In this document: in pieces, positions 1-7,255 of the stretch | Position numbering within the stretch: position 1 is the first letter of the stretch | Layout: each line of letters begins with the position of its first letter | NCBI GenBank assembly: GCA_007130265.1 | Contig: SLST01000041.1 | Coordinates: forward strand, 1 to 20,132 | Direction of reading: 5' to 3' | Source of the DNA: Spirochaetales bacterium | Lineage (GTDB): Bacteria > Spirochaetota > Spirochaetia > DSM-27196 > SLST01 | Length of the DNA stretch: 20,132 nt | Made by a program: the position numbers and the translations under genes | Notes under the pieces: model-generated | What the model saw: the letters and a program-made list of their open reading frames with translations, nothing else | What the model was told of the DNA's origin: nothing | Database searches by the model: none

Positions 1-1
1 A

Positions 2-1201
2 GAGGGTGAACCGTTTCCCACGGTGCCCGGCCGACCGGTCGCCTCCCGCGTCGCTCCGCAGGCCGTGGAGGGCGAACGCTATGTTCCGTGGCCGCGCCCC
101 GTCTTCTGGCTCCCGACCGCGGGAGTCGCGGGACCGGGACTCGAGGCGAGCGGGCTCGGCGGCGGAGCGATGGTATACGGCGCGGACTACCTTGGCAGGA
201 ACACCTGGCAGGCGTCGGCCGTCTACTTCCCGGCGCTGAGCCAGATCGACTACGCGATCGCATGGCAGACGCGGTACGGACCGTTCACGTTCCAGGCTGC
301 GAGCGATGCACAATACCGGGTCTACGACGTCACACCCGACGACCCGGACGAAGAGCGGGCCCACATACGGACCGCGAGGCAGGGCGTCGCGCTGACCTAT
401 CAGCTTCGTTCGGACTACCGGCTCGGTATCAACCGTCGGTCTTCGATCGGACTGAGCGCGAACCACATCCTGACTCTTGTCTCTCGCACGCCGTTTGCCG
501 TCGCAGGCGCCGTCGCGGCTGAGGCGGACCCGCGGCGGAGCCGCATCGCGCTCGCCACGACCTTCTCGGCCGACGCGACGCCGCTCTCCTCGAGACGCGC
601 CTACCACGCCCCCTGGGCCCGATCGTTCACGGCAACAGCGGCAACTCCGCTCGACGCGCCGGGTTTCGCGCCGCAGGCGCTCCTGGTGCTCGCCGGCGCG
701 GGGCTCAACGTGGGACTCGGGCGAGGCGACCACGTCGTATCCGTCATCCCCCAGGCAAGCTTCGCCTCCACCGTGGGGTACGTCTCGCCCTACGGTCTGC
801 GGGGATTCGAGACGAGAACCGACCATACGCCCACCGAAGACCTGCGTGGCCGCTACCGTCTCGCCATCGACTACCACACTCCGCACCTCCTCGTGGACAT
901 CCCGCTGCTTCCGAGCGTCGGGATCACCGCCTTCGGCCTCACACTCTTCGCCGAATCGACCGGCGGATACGACGCGGCTCCCCTGCGGGCGGGCTTCGAT
1001 CCCGCGGTGGCTCTCGGCACCGAGCTCACAGCGGTCGTCAACTTCTGGGCCGACATACCGGTGAGGCTCGGGGTTGCGGTCCGGCTCCGTCCCGATGACC
1101 TGCATTCCTTTTCGCTTCTCGACGACTCCACCGTCTATCTTCGCTCCAGTTTCCTACAGACGATACCGCAGATACCAAGGTATTTTGACGACCAATGGTG
1201 A
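2..1201 (+). CDS. Outer-membrane beta-barrel protein, C-terminal part (5' end outside window)
   Basis: The reading frame is open to the left edge of the window, so the protein is truncated; 399 residues are visible. The sequence alternates polar and hydrophobic residues with many aromatics and short turns, the pattern of transmembrane beta strands. The stretch at about nt 730-1090 (a GLRGFE-like turn, an acidic/aromatic strand, then a PLLPSVGITAFGL strand and a PVRLGVAVRL strand) resembles the C-terminal barrel of Omp85/surface-antigen proteins and of TolB-type beta-propeller proteins that end in a barrel. The last residue is Trp, and a C-terminal aromatic is usual for barrels assembled by BAM. 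The N-terminal domain is missing, so its partner or cargo cannot be judged. It overlaps the next gene by 7 bases, so the two are probably co-translated. Barrel nature is likely; exact family is inference. Confidence 0.6.
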   Translation, partial: EGEPFPTVPGRPVASRVAPQAVEGERYVPWPRPVFWLPTAGVAGPGLEASGLGGGAMVYGADYLGRNTWQASAVYFPALSQIDYAIAWQTRYGPFTFQAASDAQYRVYDVTPDDPDEERAHIRTARQGVALTYQLRSDYRLGINRRSSIGLSANHILTLVSRTPFAVAGAVAAEADPRRSRIALATTFSADATPLSSRRAYHAPWARSFTATAATPLDAPGFAPQALLVLAGAGLNVGLGRGDHVVSVIPQASFASTVGYVSPYGLRGFETRTDHTPTEDLRGRYRLAIDYHTPHLLVDIPLLPSVGITAFGLTLFAESTGGYDAAPLRAGFDPAVALGTELTAVVNFWADIPVRLGVAVRLRPDDLHSFSLLDDSTVYLRSSFLQTIPQIPRYFDDQW

Positions 1202-1857
1202 AGCGCACTCTCATTGCGGCATCGCTTGCCGCCCTGCCTGTGGTTCTCACGGCACACCCGCTCTGGAGCATTGCGGTCGAGTCTTTGCTGACGAGCGGCG
1301 ATCTCGTGCCCGGGTCGATAGCGGCGATATTCGACCAGTACAACGGACGCGGCGAGCTTATCTCACGCGATGAGACGGTTGTGCAGCTCTGGGCCGACGC
1401 GACCGGCGAAGTCCACAGTCGCGTCGTTTCGGCAAAGCGCAACGGGGAGGATGTCTCCGATGAGCGGAGAGACAACCGGCAGTCGGGCGGCGTGCCGTTC
1501 GGCGCGGGACAGGGTCAGGCAGATGAGACCGGCGACAACGGATCGCCGTTTGCGGGGCTGCAACGCAATCCCTTCGCGCCCGAAGAGCAGCTTCACGTGA
1601 CGGTTGTAGGCGCCGGAAGCAGAAAGGTACTCGACGGGACCGTCGTGCTCCCCATCGAGTTTGAGCACCGCACGGGACCCGGCGCCGTGAATCGCGGAAC
1701 CGCGTGGATCGACGTGGATTCCGGCGACCCGGTGCGGCTGGAGACCACCATCGACCCCCTTCCGCGTTTCGTGAGTGAGCTCATGATGGTTCAGCACTAC
1801 GCTCGGAACCGGGAAGGGCAGCTGGTCGTTGAGCGGGTGGAGTTCAGCGGGGAATGA
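1195..1857 (+). CDS. Secreted periplasmic protein of unknown function
   Basis: A 220-residue protein with an N-terminal Sec signal peptide (MVKR, then a hydrophobic stretch to about residue 20, AHP near the cleavage site). I do not recognise the family. Residues 80-125 are a low-complexity Gly/Asn/acidic linker with three Pro-Phe motifs (GVPFG, GSPFA, RNPFAP). The C-terminal half alternates like beta strands (TAWIDVDSGDPVRLETTID, then MVQHYARN), which recalls LolA/LppX-type lipoprotein-carrier folds, but no signature proves it. The ATG lies inside the stop region of the beta-barrel gene (7-base overlap), so it may act with that outer-membrane protein. The start is chosen for the overlap and the immediate signal peptide. 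Confidence 0.7.
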   Translation: MVKRTLIAASLAALPVVLTAHPLWSIAVESLLTSGDLVPGSIAAIFDQYNGRGELISRDETVVQLWADATGEVHSRVVSAKRNGEDVSDERRDNRQSGGVPFGAGQGQADETGDNGSPFAGLQRNPFAPEEQLHVTVVGAGSRKVLDGTVVLPIEFEHRTGPGAVNRGTAWIDVDSGDPVRLETTIDPLPRFVSELMMVQHYARNREGQLVVERVEFSGE

Positions 1858-1910
1858 CGGGTGCTGCTGTTCAGACGGCGGGTGGAAAGCGTATTGTTCT
1901 TCTCAGAGTA

Positions 1911-1939
1911 TTTCCGCTTGCCCTGAGCATCGCTATACT
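1911..1939 (+). promoter_or_regulatory. Candidate sigma-70 promoter for aroK-aroC, start-codon proximal
   Basis: A TATACT -10 (1934-1939, 5/6 to consensus) lies 17 bases downstream of a weak TTTCCG -35 (1911-1916). The -10 ends 8 bases before the GTG of aroK, so the transcript would begin at or within about two bases of the start codon. No Shine-Dalgarno sequence precedes this GTG. The rest of the 90-base gap 1858-1947 shows nothing else recognisable. Confidence 0.4.
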
Positions 1940-1947
1940 GAGCCGCG

Positions 1948-2505
1948 GTGAACACGAGTAGAATATATCTCGTCGGCATGAAACACACGGGTAAGAGCCA
2001 CCACGGAGCGGCGCTTGCCGGTCAACTCGACAGGGGTTTCTGCGATACCGACACGATTATCCAGGAGATCGACTCCGCCCAGCACGGGAATCGGAGGACC
2101 GTACGCGACATTTACCTCGAAGAAGGCGTCGAGCGGTTCCGCCGGCTCGAGACGGCCGCGTGTCGTCTCGTTGCCGCCCGGGAGGAGCCGCTTGTGGTCG
2201 CAACGGGCGGAGGTCTGTGCGACAACCAGGAGGCGCTCCAGTCGACCGAGGGGAGCCTCCTGGTACACATCGTCGACACCCACGACGCCATCGCGCGGCG
2301 GGTCTTCGCTCGAGGGATCCCCGCATTTCTTCAGACGAAGGACGAACGTCTCGGGCGCGAGCGGTTTCGAGAGCTCTACGACCGCCGTGTAGCTCTCTAC
2401 GATTCCATCGCCCGTCTGACGGTCGAGCTCAACGGAAAGCCTCTTGGTGCGGCACGGTCACTCATCATCGCGACGGTTACGGAGTATCTCAATGGCAGGA
2501 AGTAG
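1948..2505 (+). CDS. aroK: Shikimate kinase
   Basis: Phosphorylates shikimate at the 3-hydroxyl with ATP, the fifth step of the chorismate pathway, in the cytoplasm. The 185-residue protein has the P-loop GMKHTGKS (10-17), the DTD motif (33-35) that binds Mg and shikimate, an FRRLE segment (64-68) containing the shikimate-binding arginine, and the glycine-rich ATGGG (85-89). The lid region carries RGIPAFL (122-128) instead of the usual R-P-L-L form, and an Arg-rich YDRRVALY segment follows where the ATP-binding arginine is expected. Length is normal for the family. The GTG start puts the P-loop at the expected distance from the N-terminus. It overlaps aroC by 14 bases, so two enzymes of the same pathway are coupled. 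Confidence 0.93.
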   Translation: MNTSRIYLVGMKHTGKSHHGAALAGQLDRGFCDTDTIIQEIDSAQHGNRRTVRDIYLEEGVERFRRLETAACRLVAAREEPLVVATGGGLCDNQEALQSTEGSLLVHIVDTHDAIARRVFARGIPAFLQTKDERLGRERFRELYDRRVALYDSIARLTVELNGKPLGAARSLIIATVTEYLNGRK

Positions 2506-3547
2506 TTTTGGGCACCTGTTCCGGCTCACCACCTTCGGGGAGTCGCACGGAGGCGCCGTCGGCGTCGTGGTGGACGGCGTAACGCCACAACTCGAGTTGG
2601 TTGAGCAGGACATCCAGGACCAGCTCGACCGACGCAAGCCGGGGCAGAGCTTCATAACGACTCCGCGAAAGGAACCGGACACGGTACAGATCCTCTCCGG
2701 TATCTTCGACGGCAAGACAACGGGCACACCGATCATGCTCATTCTCTACAATTCCGACGCCGACCCGGCGGCGTACGATGAGATCAAGGGGATGTTCCGC
2801 CCGGGGCACGCCGACTACACGTATCTGAAGAAGTACGGGATCCGCGACTACCGGGGCAGCGGCCGGGCGAGCGGACGAGAAACGGCCGGACGCGTCGCCG
2901 CGGGCGCGATCGCGCGGAAGCTGCTCGCACGACGAGGGGTTGACGTGCTCGCCTACACCGGGAGAGCAGCCGGCGTGCAGTGCGAGAAGTACATGCCGGA
3001 CCAGATCGAGCACAATATGCTGCGAGCCTGCGATCCGGACGCAGCGGCTCGGATGATGGAACGCATCGCCGAGATTCGCGATCGAAACGACAGTGTAGGT
3101 GGCATCGTGGAGTGCCGCATACGGGGCGTTGACCCCGGGCTCGGCGAACCGGTCTTCGACAAGCTTGATGCCCAGCTCGCGCACGCGATGGTGAGCCTTG
3201 GTGCCGTGAAGGGCGTCGAGTTCGGAGCCGGTTTCGCCGCGGCCGACATGACCGGAAGCGAACACAACGACCAGATGGTCGCCGCCGGTTTCGTCACAAA
3301 CAACGCCGGCGGGATCATCGGCGGCATCTCGACGGGCACCGAAATAGTGTTCAGGGTCGCCGTAAAACCGGTGAGTTCGATCGCTCGTCCGCAGCAGACG
3401 GTTGATCTCAACGGCACGGAACGAACGATCAAAACCGAAGGACGGCACGACGCGTGCATCTGCCCGCGACTGGTGCCGGTCGTTGAGGCTATGGCCTGCC
3501 TCGTGATCGAAGACCACTACAAGCGGCAGGCCGCCCTTTTCGCATAG
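2492..3547 (+). CDS. aroC: Chorismate synthase
   Basis: Catalyses the anti-1,4 elimination of phosphate from 5-enolpyruvylshikimate-3-phosphate to give chorismate, using reduced FMN. The 351-residue protein shows all family blocks: FGESHG (15-20), the PGHADYTYLKKYGIRDYRG block (104-122) with the FMN-binding GRASGRETAGR segment (124-134), the TNNAGGIIGGISTG block, and the C-terminal GRHDACICPRLVPV segment with the His-Asp pair. The second block has Gly where many homologues have Ser or Ala (RASGRE rather than RSSARE), a mild variant. The ATG is preceded by GGAG at 2481-2484 with 7 bases spacing and lies inside the end of aroK. It converges on rubredoxin with only 4 bases between stops, leaving no room for a hairpin terminator. 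Confidence 0.96.
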   Translation: MAGSSFGHLFRLTTFGESHGGAVGVVVDGVTPQLELVEQDIQDQLDRRKPGQSFITTPRKEPDTVQILSGIFDGKTTGTPIMLILYNSDADPAAYDEIKGMFRPGHADYTYLKKYGIRDYRGSGRASGRETAGRVAAGAIARKLLARRGVDVLAYTGRAAGVQCEKYMPDQIEHNMLRACDPDAAARMMERIAEIRDRNDSVGGIVECRIRGVDPGLGEPVFDKLDAQLAHAMVSLGAVKGVEFGAGFAAADMTGSEHNDQMVAAGFVTNNAGGIIGGISTGTEIVFRVAVKPVSSIARPQQTVDLNGTERTIKTEGRHDACICPRLVPVVEAMACLVIEDHYKRQAALFA

Positions 3548-3551
3548 TCGA

Positions 3552-3713
3552 CTACTCCTCCGGGGAGAAGTCCTCTTTCAGCGCTCCACACATGGGACAA
3601 ACCCAATCCTCCGGGATGTCCTGGAACGAGGTGCCCGGCTCGATACCGTTGTCCGGATCGCCCTCTTCCGGGTCGTAGATGTAGCCACACACGTTGCACA
3701 CGTACTTCTGCAT
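3552..3713 (-). CDS. Rubredoxin
   Basis: A 53-residue single-iron electron carrier. Two Cys knuckles, CNVCG (6-10) and CPMCG (39-43), are separated by the canonical segment with GDPDNGI, PGT-F and the IPEDWVCP motif, and the length matches classical rubredoxins. The start is set by AAGGAG at 3720-3725 on the minus strand, 6 bases before the ATG; longer in-frame starts upstream add no family sequence. Known roles in related organisms include electron donation to rubrerythrin, superoxide reductase or flavodiiron proteins, but none of these is in the window, so the partner is unknown. It lies 58 bases downstream of the TIGR02757 gene on the same strand and is probably read with it. Confidence 0.95.
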   Translation of the reverse strand: MQKYVCNVCGYIYDPEEGDPDNGIEPGTSFQDIPEDWVCPMCGALKEDFSPEE

Positions 3714-3719
3714 TCCCAG

Positions 3720-3725
3720 CTCCTT
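3720..3725 (-). promoter_or_regulatory. Shine-Dalgarno site of rubredoxin
   Basis: AAGGAG on the minus strand, 6 bases upstream of the ATG at 3713-3711. It decides the short 53-residue start over longer in-frame extensions. Confidence 0.8.
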
Positions 3726-3771
3726 CTCATTCGGCGTATGCCTGAAATATTTCCCCATAATGTAGCCAAAA

Positions 3772-4644
3772 TCAGGCAGAGCGTGTGCGTTCCCGCAACG
3801 GTTTCCCGCCCGACTCGCGCGAAACGCCACAGGCAAGCCACTGGACTTCGTCGATCAGCGGGTGGATGCCCGGACGCGTCAGGCAGAAGTCGAAACGGAC
3901 CGGGTCGACAGGATCAACGGCTCGCATGGCTCGGGTGATCTCGAGGGAAACGCCGAGACTCGGCTGCGATCGCGACGTCAAACCGAGCGCGCGCGCCACT
4001 CTCAGAAGGTGGGTATCCACCGGCATCAGAAGGGCCGCCGGATCCACAGCGGACCATCCTCCGGGATCGATCTCATCGCTGCGCACCATCCATCTGAGGT
4101 AGAGCATCAGCCGCTTGCACGCGCTCTCCCGTTCAAGCCGAGGCAGCAAGATCGACCGCGAGAGCCTGCCATCCGAACCGGCCACGACCGCGCCGACCAG
4201 ACCTGCGAGCCCGGCGACGACCCCGTCAGCCGGGTCCTGCAGGTTCGCAGCGCTCACACCGCGCTGGAAACACGCCTCTACCGTACCGTGGTCGTGCAAC
4301 ACGCCGCGCAGGCCAGCAAGGAGCCCGTGCAGCTGTTCTGCGTCGAAGAACCGATACCTGAACCCCTTGCAGCACGTCCGCAGATCCCCGTCGGTCGCTT
4401 CCGCCACGAACTCCGCGGGGTGGGGGCCTGCGACTCCGAGGCGTGCGGCCACCTCCCGCACGGATCGAACGATCCCATCGACCCTGCCGAGAGCGAGACT
4501 CGAAGCAATCAGCCCAACCACTTCGCGGTCGGTGACGGCGGGATAGCGGCGAACGACTTCCAGAGGATCCGGCGAGAGGTATTGCAGGCGGTGGTAGCGT
4601 CGGTAAGCGCGGTCGCAGAACCGACGCACGGCGTGGAGGTCCAT
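3772..4644 (-). CDS. TIGR02757 (DUF2400) family protein, HhH-glycosylase-like motif
   Basis: A 290-residue protein matching the conserved blocks I know for the TIGR02757/DUF2400 family: YLSPDPLEVVRRY near residue 22, DREVVGLIASSLALGRV (39-55), CKGFRYRFF (92-100), ACKRLMLYLRWMVR (175-188), DPGGW (193-197), VDTHLLRVARALGLT (209-223) and DPVRFDFCL (248-255). The family is uncharacterised. The VDTH-L-RVA-LGLT segment resembles the catalytic-aspartate region of helix-hairpin-helix DNA glycosylases of the EndoIII/MutY type, but there is no obvious LPGVG hairpin, no catalytic Lys in that hairpin and no Fe-S cysteine set. The ATG shares a base with the upstream gene's stop (TGATG, 4642-4646), so translation is coupled. 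A frame extending upstream as far as about 5295 is out-of-frame noise over the neighbouring gene. Confidence 0.85.
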   Translation of the reverse strand: MDLHAVRRFCDRAYRRYHRLQYLSPDPLEVVRRYPAVTDREVVGLIASSLALGRVDGIVRSVREVAARLGVAGPHPAEFVAEATDGDLRTCCKGFRYRFFDAEQLHGLLAGLRGVLHDHGTVEACFQRGVSAANLQDPADGVVAGLAGLVGAVVAGSDGRLSRSILLPRLERESACKRLMLYLRWMVRSDEIDPGGWSAVDPAALLMPVDTHLLRVARALGLTSRSQPSLGVSLEITRAMRAVDPVDPVRFDFCLTRPGIHPLIDEVQWLACGVSRESGGKPLRERTRSA

Positions 4645-5174
4645 CAACGGCCCCTGCGACGCGTCTGGTGCGCGAAGATCAGAGCGACTCCCATGCCGAC
4701 CAGTAGCATGGGCCACCAGACCCCGACGAAGTCGGTGAAGTCCGTGGAGATCAGATCCAGAGAGAACGGCAGAAAAAGAACCGACAAGAGTATCATCGCC
4801 CCCGCGGGAATCGTGAACGTCACTCGTGCGGCACCGTGTTTGCGAAGGCCGTACAGGAGGAGCGCCACACCGATCACGGTCATGAAGACCGGCCACACGC
4901 GTGAAAGCGCAACCGGCAGAACCGTCCCGGTCACCAGCAACAGGAGGCCGGTCAACAGCAGACTCGTGCCGAGGAAGACGTAGTAGTCCGGCCCCGAATG
5001 AAACAGCCGGTAGTAGAGGAGGACGAGCCCAACCAGCAACGGGACGAGCGGCCAGAGCGAGACGAGGCTCGGCAGCCGATCGGTAGTCCGTAACAGCAGC
5101 ACGCCGCCGACGATCACGAGCATCGCTCCGAGGACAGCCAGCTTGTTCGGGAATCGAGGATGGCGTCGGTCCAT
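4644..5174 (-). CDS. LiaF-like polytopic membrane protein
   Basis: A 176-residue integral membrane protein with about six hydrophobic segments and a positively charged C-terminal tail (RRRGR). Three segments repeat a Trp-Pro-then-Gly-Leu pattern: LWPLVPLLVGLVLL, RVWPVFMTVIGVALL and WWPMLLVGMGVALI, each preceded by another hydrophobic helix. This is the layout of the LiaF transmembrane domain/DUF5668 group, known in some bacteria for association with envelope-stress sensors, but no such partner is visible here. No extracellular C-terminal LiaF domain follows. It overlaps the TIGR02757 gene by one base. A candidate promoter lies 6 bases upstream of the ATG and no Shine-Dalgarno sequence is seen. 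The product is membrane-bound with good confidence; function unknown. Confidence 0.75.
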   Translation of the reverse strand: MDRRHPRFPNKLAVLGAMLVIVGGVLLLRTTDRLPSLVSLWPLVPLLVGLVLLYYRLFHSGPDYYVFLGTSLLLTGLLLLVTGTVLPVALSRVWPVFMTVIGVALLLYGLRKHGAARVTFTIPAGAMILLSVLFLPFSLDLISTDFTDFVGVWWPMLLVGMGVALIFAHQTRRRGR

Positions 5175-5180
5175 GGGAGC

Positions 5181-5210
5181 ATAGTAGCCGGTTTGAGCGC
5201 CGGTTGCCAG
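5181..5210 (-). promoter_or_regulatory. Candidate promoter for the membrane protein operon (minus strand)
   Basis: On the minus strand CTGGCA (5210-5205, 4/6 to a -35) is followed after 18 bases by TACTAT (5186-5181, 4/6 to a -10), ending 6 bases before the ATG at 5174. The -35 occupies the same DNA as the plus-strand -35 of the divergent lipoprotein promoter. Confidence 0.35.
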
Positions 5211-5232
5211 CGATCACCCTCGCTGCTATACT
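5204..5232 (+). promoter_or_regulatory. Strong sigma-70-like promoter for the envelope gene run
   Basis: TTGCCA (5204-5209, 5/6) and TATACT (5227-5232, 5/6) are separated by exactly 17 bases, the best promoter match in the window. The expected transcription start, about 5238-5240, falls on an in-frame GTG (5238) and 4-6 bases before the ATG (5244), so the message would have almost no leader. Confidence 0.6.
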
Positions 5233-5243
5233 CCGCGGTGACC

Positions 5244-6287
5244 ATGAGGTTCCGAACGCTTTTTCTTGCCTGCGCGGCTGCGGTGATCGCGGCAAGCGGC
5301 TGCACTGATATTGACGACTACTACCTCGCCGGTTCCTCTGATCCCGAAGTGCGCGAGCTGTACAAGCTCGTAGCCACGGAGGAGGATCCGCAAGTACGCG
5401 CCGTGGCCATCGAACGGCTCGCCGGGTTCCTGCTGATCGAGGCGGGCCCGCAGCCGCTTATCGCGTATCTCACGAACTATGTCGAGCGAAATCCAAAGGA
5501 CAAGTACGGCGGCCTGTATCTCTACATCGTCGCACAGAGCTATATGGAGACGGGAGCGCACGCGCTGGCTCGCTACTACTACGAACGTGTCGTGACCGGC
5601 TACTCGGATGTTCGAGCCGGCGGGATCTCGCTTCGCCAGGCGGCGCTCGAACAGCTGGTACGACTCTCTCCCGATCCGGAGAATCGTGTCCTGCACTACC
5701 GAACCCTCCTCGACGAGTACGGCGGCGAGGTCGACAGGGGTCTGCTCTACTACCGTCTCGCCGAGAACCTCGCGCTTCTCGGCGAATGGGAAGCGGTGTA
5801 CGCGGCGTACCGGCAAGTGCTGCGATATCCTAACGTGGAGATTCCCGGCAGACCCGACGCGTATCGCCAGATCCGCGAGCGCGTTGACTTCTACGACAGC
5901 CGCAAGGACTGGACCCTGCCGACGGTCGAGGACCTGAGACGAACGATCACCTGGGCGTTGGTGAACCGGGATACTGCTACTCTCTCTCGGTACCAGGCGG
6001 GCGTCAACTTCTTCACCCGTAGCTGGGAACAGGACTTCGACGACCCGAACACCATGCCGATCTGGAACCTCGGCGCTATTCTACGACTCACGCCACGCGC
6101 GCTGAGCATCGACCGTGAAGTCGACATGAACGCCGAGGGAACTGAAGCATTTCTCTGGACCTACGGCTGGGGCGGGCTCCGGATTCGCACATGGTACCTC
6201 TACTTCAGGCGGGTGCACTTCCCACCGGATCCGGAGATCCACGGAACCTGGGAGTGGGCAGGGGTCTACCTGGGCGAACGTCTGTAG
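5244..6287 (+). CDS. Lipoprotein with tetratricopeptide-like helical repeats
   Basis: A 347-residue exported protein. Its N-terminus is a lipoprotein signal peptide: MRFR, a hydrophobic core, then the lipobox A-S-G-C with the lipidated Cys at residue 20. Residues 30-220 are helical with regularly spaced Tyr/Ala/Leu pairs (YIVAQSYMETGAHALARYYY, LLYYRLAENLALLGEWEAVY), the look of TPR or SEL1-type repeats used for protein binding. The last 80 residues are rich in Trp and Tyr and look like a separate compact domain. I do not recognise a specific family. An in-frame GTG at 5238 is an alternative start that adds two residues and coincides with the predicted transcript end. It heads a run of three envelope genes and is divergent from the membrane-protein operon. 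Confidence 0.75.
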   Translation: MRFRTLFLACAAAVIAASGCTDIDDYYLAGSSDPEVRELYKLVATEEDPQVRAVAIERLAGFLLIEAGPQPLIAYLTNYVERNPKDKYGGLYLYIVAQSYMETGAHALARYYYERVVTGYSDVRAGGISLRQAALEQLVRLSPDPENRVLHYRTLLDEYGGEVDRGLLYYRLAENLALLGEWEAVYAAYRQVLRYPNVEIPGRPDAYRQIRERVDFYDSRKDWTLPTVEDLRRTITWALVNRDTATLSRYQAGVNFFTRSWEQDFDDPNTMPIWNLGAILRLTPRALSIDREVDMNAEGTEAFLWTYGWGGLRIRTWYLYFRRVHFPPDPEIHGTWEWAGVYLGERL

Positions 6288-6296
6288 GGTGATCCG

Positions 6297-6325
6297 TTAA
6301 TGCGCCGCCGCGGGCCGCCGAGAAT
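6297..6325 (+). promoter_or_regulatory. Weak candidate promoter, start-codon proximal
   Basis: TTAATG (6297-6302, 3/6) and GAGAAT (6320-6325, 4/6) are 17 bases apart, and the second hexamer ends 6 bases before the GTG at 6332. The match is poor, but spacing and position repeat the layout seen at the better sites in the window, and no convincing Shine-Dalgarno site precedes this GTG. Confidence 0.2.
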
Positions 6326-6331
6326 AGAAGC

Positions 6332-7189
6332 GTGGTACGGCAGACCGCTCTGACGACGTTTCTCCTCGCCTGTCTCATCACGAGCGCAGCCGCATCACCT
6401 CCCCCGGACACGGTGACAACCCAGATCGACTGGGGCACGGGAACGATGCTCGTCACGATCGAACGTACGCTCGACGCTGAGGGCGCAACCGGCCCCGCCG
6501 CGATCTCTCAGACACAACGGGCGATACGACGAGACGCCCCGCGGATACTCTTCTCCGCGCTCGCGGACGTCAGGCTCGACTCCCTCCATACCGTCGCAAC
6601 GTTCGTTCGCGAAAACGAAGAGCACATAGTTCGGGTCGAGCGTGCAGCGCGCTCGGCGACCACGGTCGACGCGAGTGGCACCCGGAACCTCACCGCCGCC
6701 CGGATCACCTTCTCCATCGACTTGCACGAAGGCCTCGCCCGGGAGTTCGTCTTCCACACCAGGACGATCCCCATCGAGACGAGACTCGGCTGGGTCGCCC
6801 ACACCGACTACACGGGCATACTCATCTACGCGGCCGGCGAGCTACCGCTCTTTGGAACAGATACCTCGGCGCGCATCGAGCCGGCGCTCTTTCCCTCGAT
6901 ACACTACCTTCGCGGGCCCGAGAGCCTTCTCTACCGGCTGGCCGGCGCGGGACACGTGGATCCAAATCTCATCGGTAGCGACGGCGCGGCGGCGTATACC
7001 AAAGACCCGCAGGCGGCGGGCCACGGGGATCGGCTCGGAGTCCGCCCCCTGCGCATTCAGGCCGCCGGGCTTTTCGGCACCGCCCCTACCGACATCGTGA
7101 TCACCGAGCAGGATGCACTGCAGATCATGGCCTCCGAGCACAACCGTTCGCTCCTGCGCAACGGGAGGCTCGTGATCGTGGTTGACTGA
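6332..7189 (+). CDS. Secreted protein of unknown function
   Basis: A 285-residue protein with a Sec signal peptide (MVRQ, hydrophobic stretch, cleavage around SAAAS-P near residue 22). A Cys at residue 14 sits in an LLAC context, but the hydrophobic region before it is too short for a typical lipoprotein signal, so a soluble periplasmic or outer-membrane-associated product is more likely. The middle holds a helical region rich in Arg/Ala/Glu (about 60-110). The C-terminal part (PLRIQAAGLFGTAPTDIVITEQDALQIMA as two joined segments) reads like an alpha/beta domain. I cannot assign a family. The GTG start is supported by the immediate signal peptide. It is 44 bases after the lipoprotein gene and 66 bases before the SH3 lipoprotein gene, on the same strand. 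Confidence 0.65.
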   Translation: MVRQTALTTFLLACLITSAAASPPPDTVTTQIDWGTGTMLVTIERTLDAEGATGPAAISQTQRAIRRDAPRILFSALADVRLDSLHTVATFVRENEEHIVRVERAARSATTVDASGTRNLTAARITFSIDLHEGLAREFVFHTRTIPIETRLGWVAHTDYTGILIYAAGELPLFGTDTSARIEPALFPSIHYLRGPESLLYRLAGAGHVDPNLIGSDGAAAYTKDPQAAGHGDRLGVRPLRIQAAGLFGTAPTDIVITEQDALQIMASEHNRSLLRNGRLVIVVD

Positions 7190-7255
7190 GGACGGTCGGT
7201 GGGGGCAGTTGACTTTGCATCGGGGTTATAGTGAATTCACCCCACGGAGTTCTCG

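Noticed and set aside
2489..3517. A 342-codon open frame antisense to aroC
   Set aside because: Same cause; the sense strand has every chorismate synthase block.
4645..5295. Upstream extension of the TIGR02757 protein to 507 residues
   Set aside because: The added part has no family similarity and runs across the membrane-protein gene and the divergent promoter region in another frame; the ATG at 4644 is coupled to the previous stop.
6303..6320. GC-rich gccgccgcgggccgccg run as a terminator after the TPR-like lipoprotein gene
   Set aside because: It cannot form a long stem with itself and has no following T run.
7209..7232. TTGACT followed by TATAGT before the SH3 lipoprotein gene as a promoter
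   Set aside because: Both hexamers are good, but the spacing is only 12 bases, too short for a sigma-70 promoter; the gene has its own Shine-Dalgarno site and may be read from upstream.
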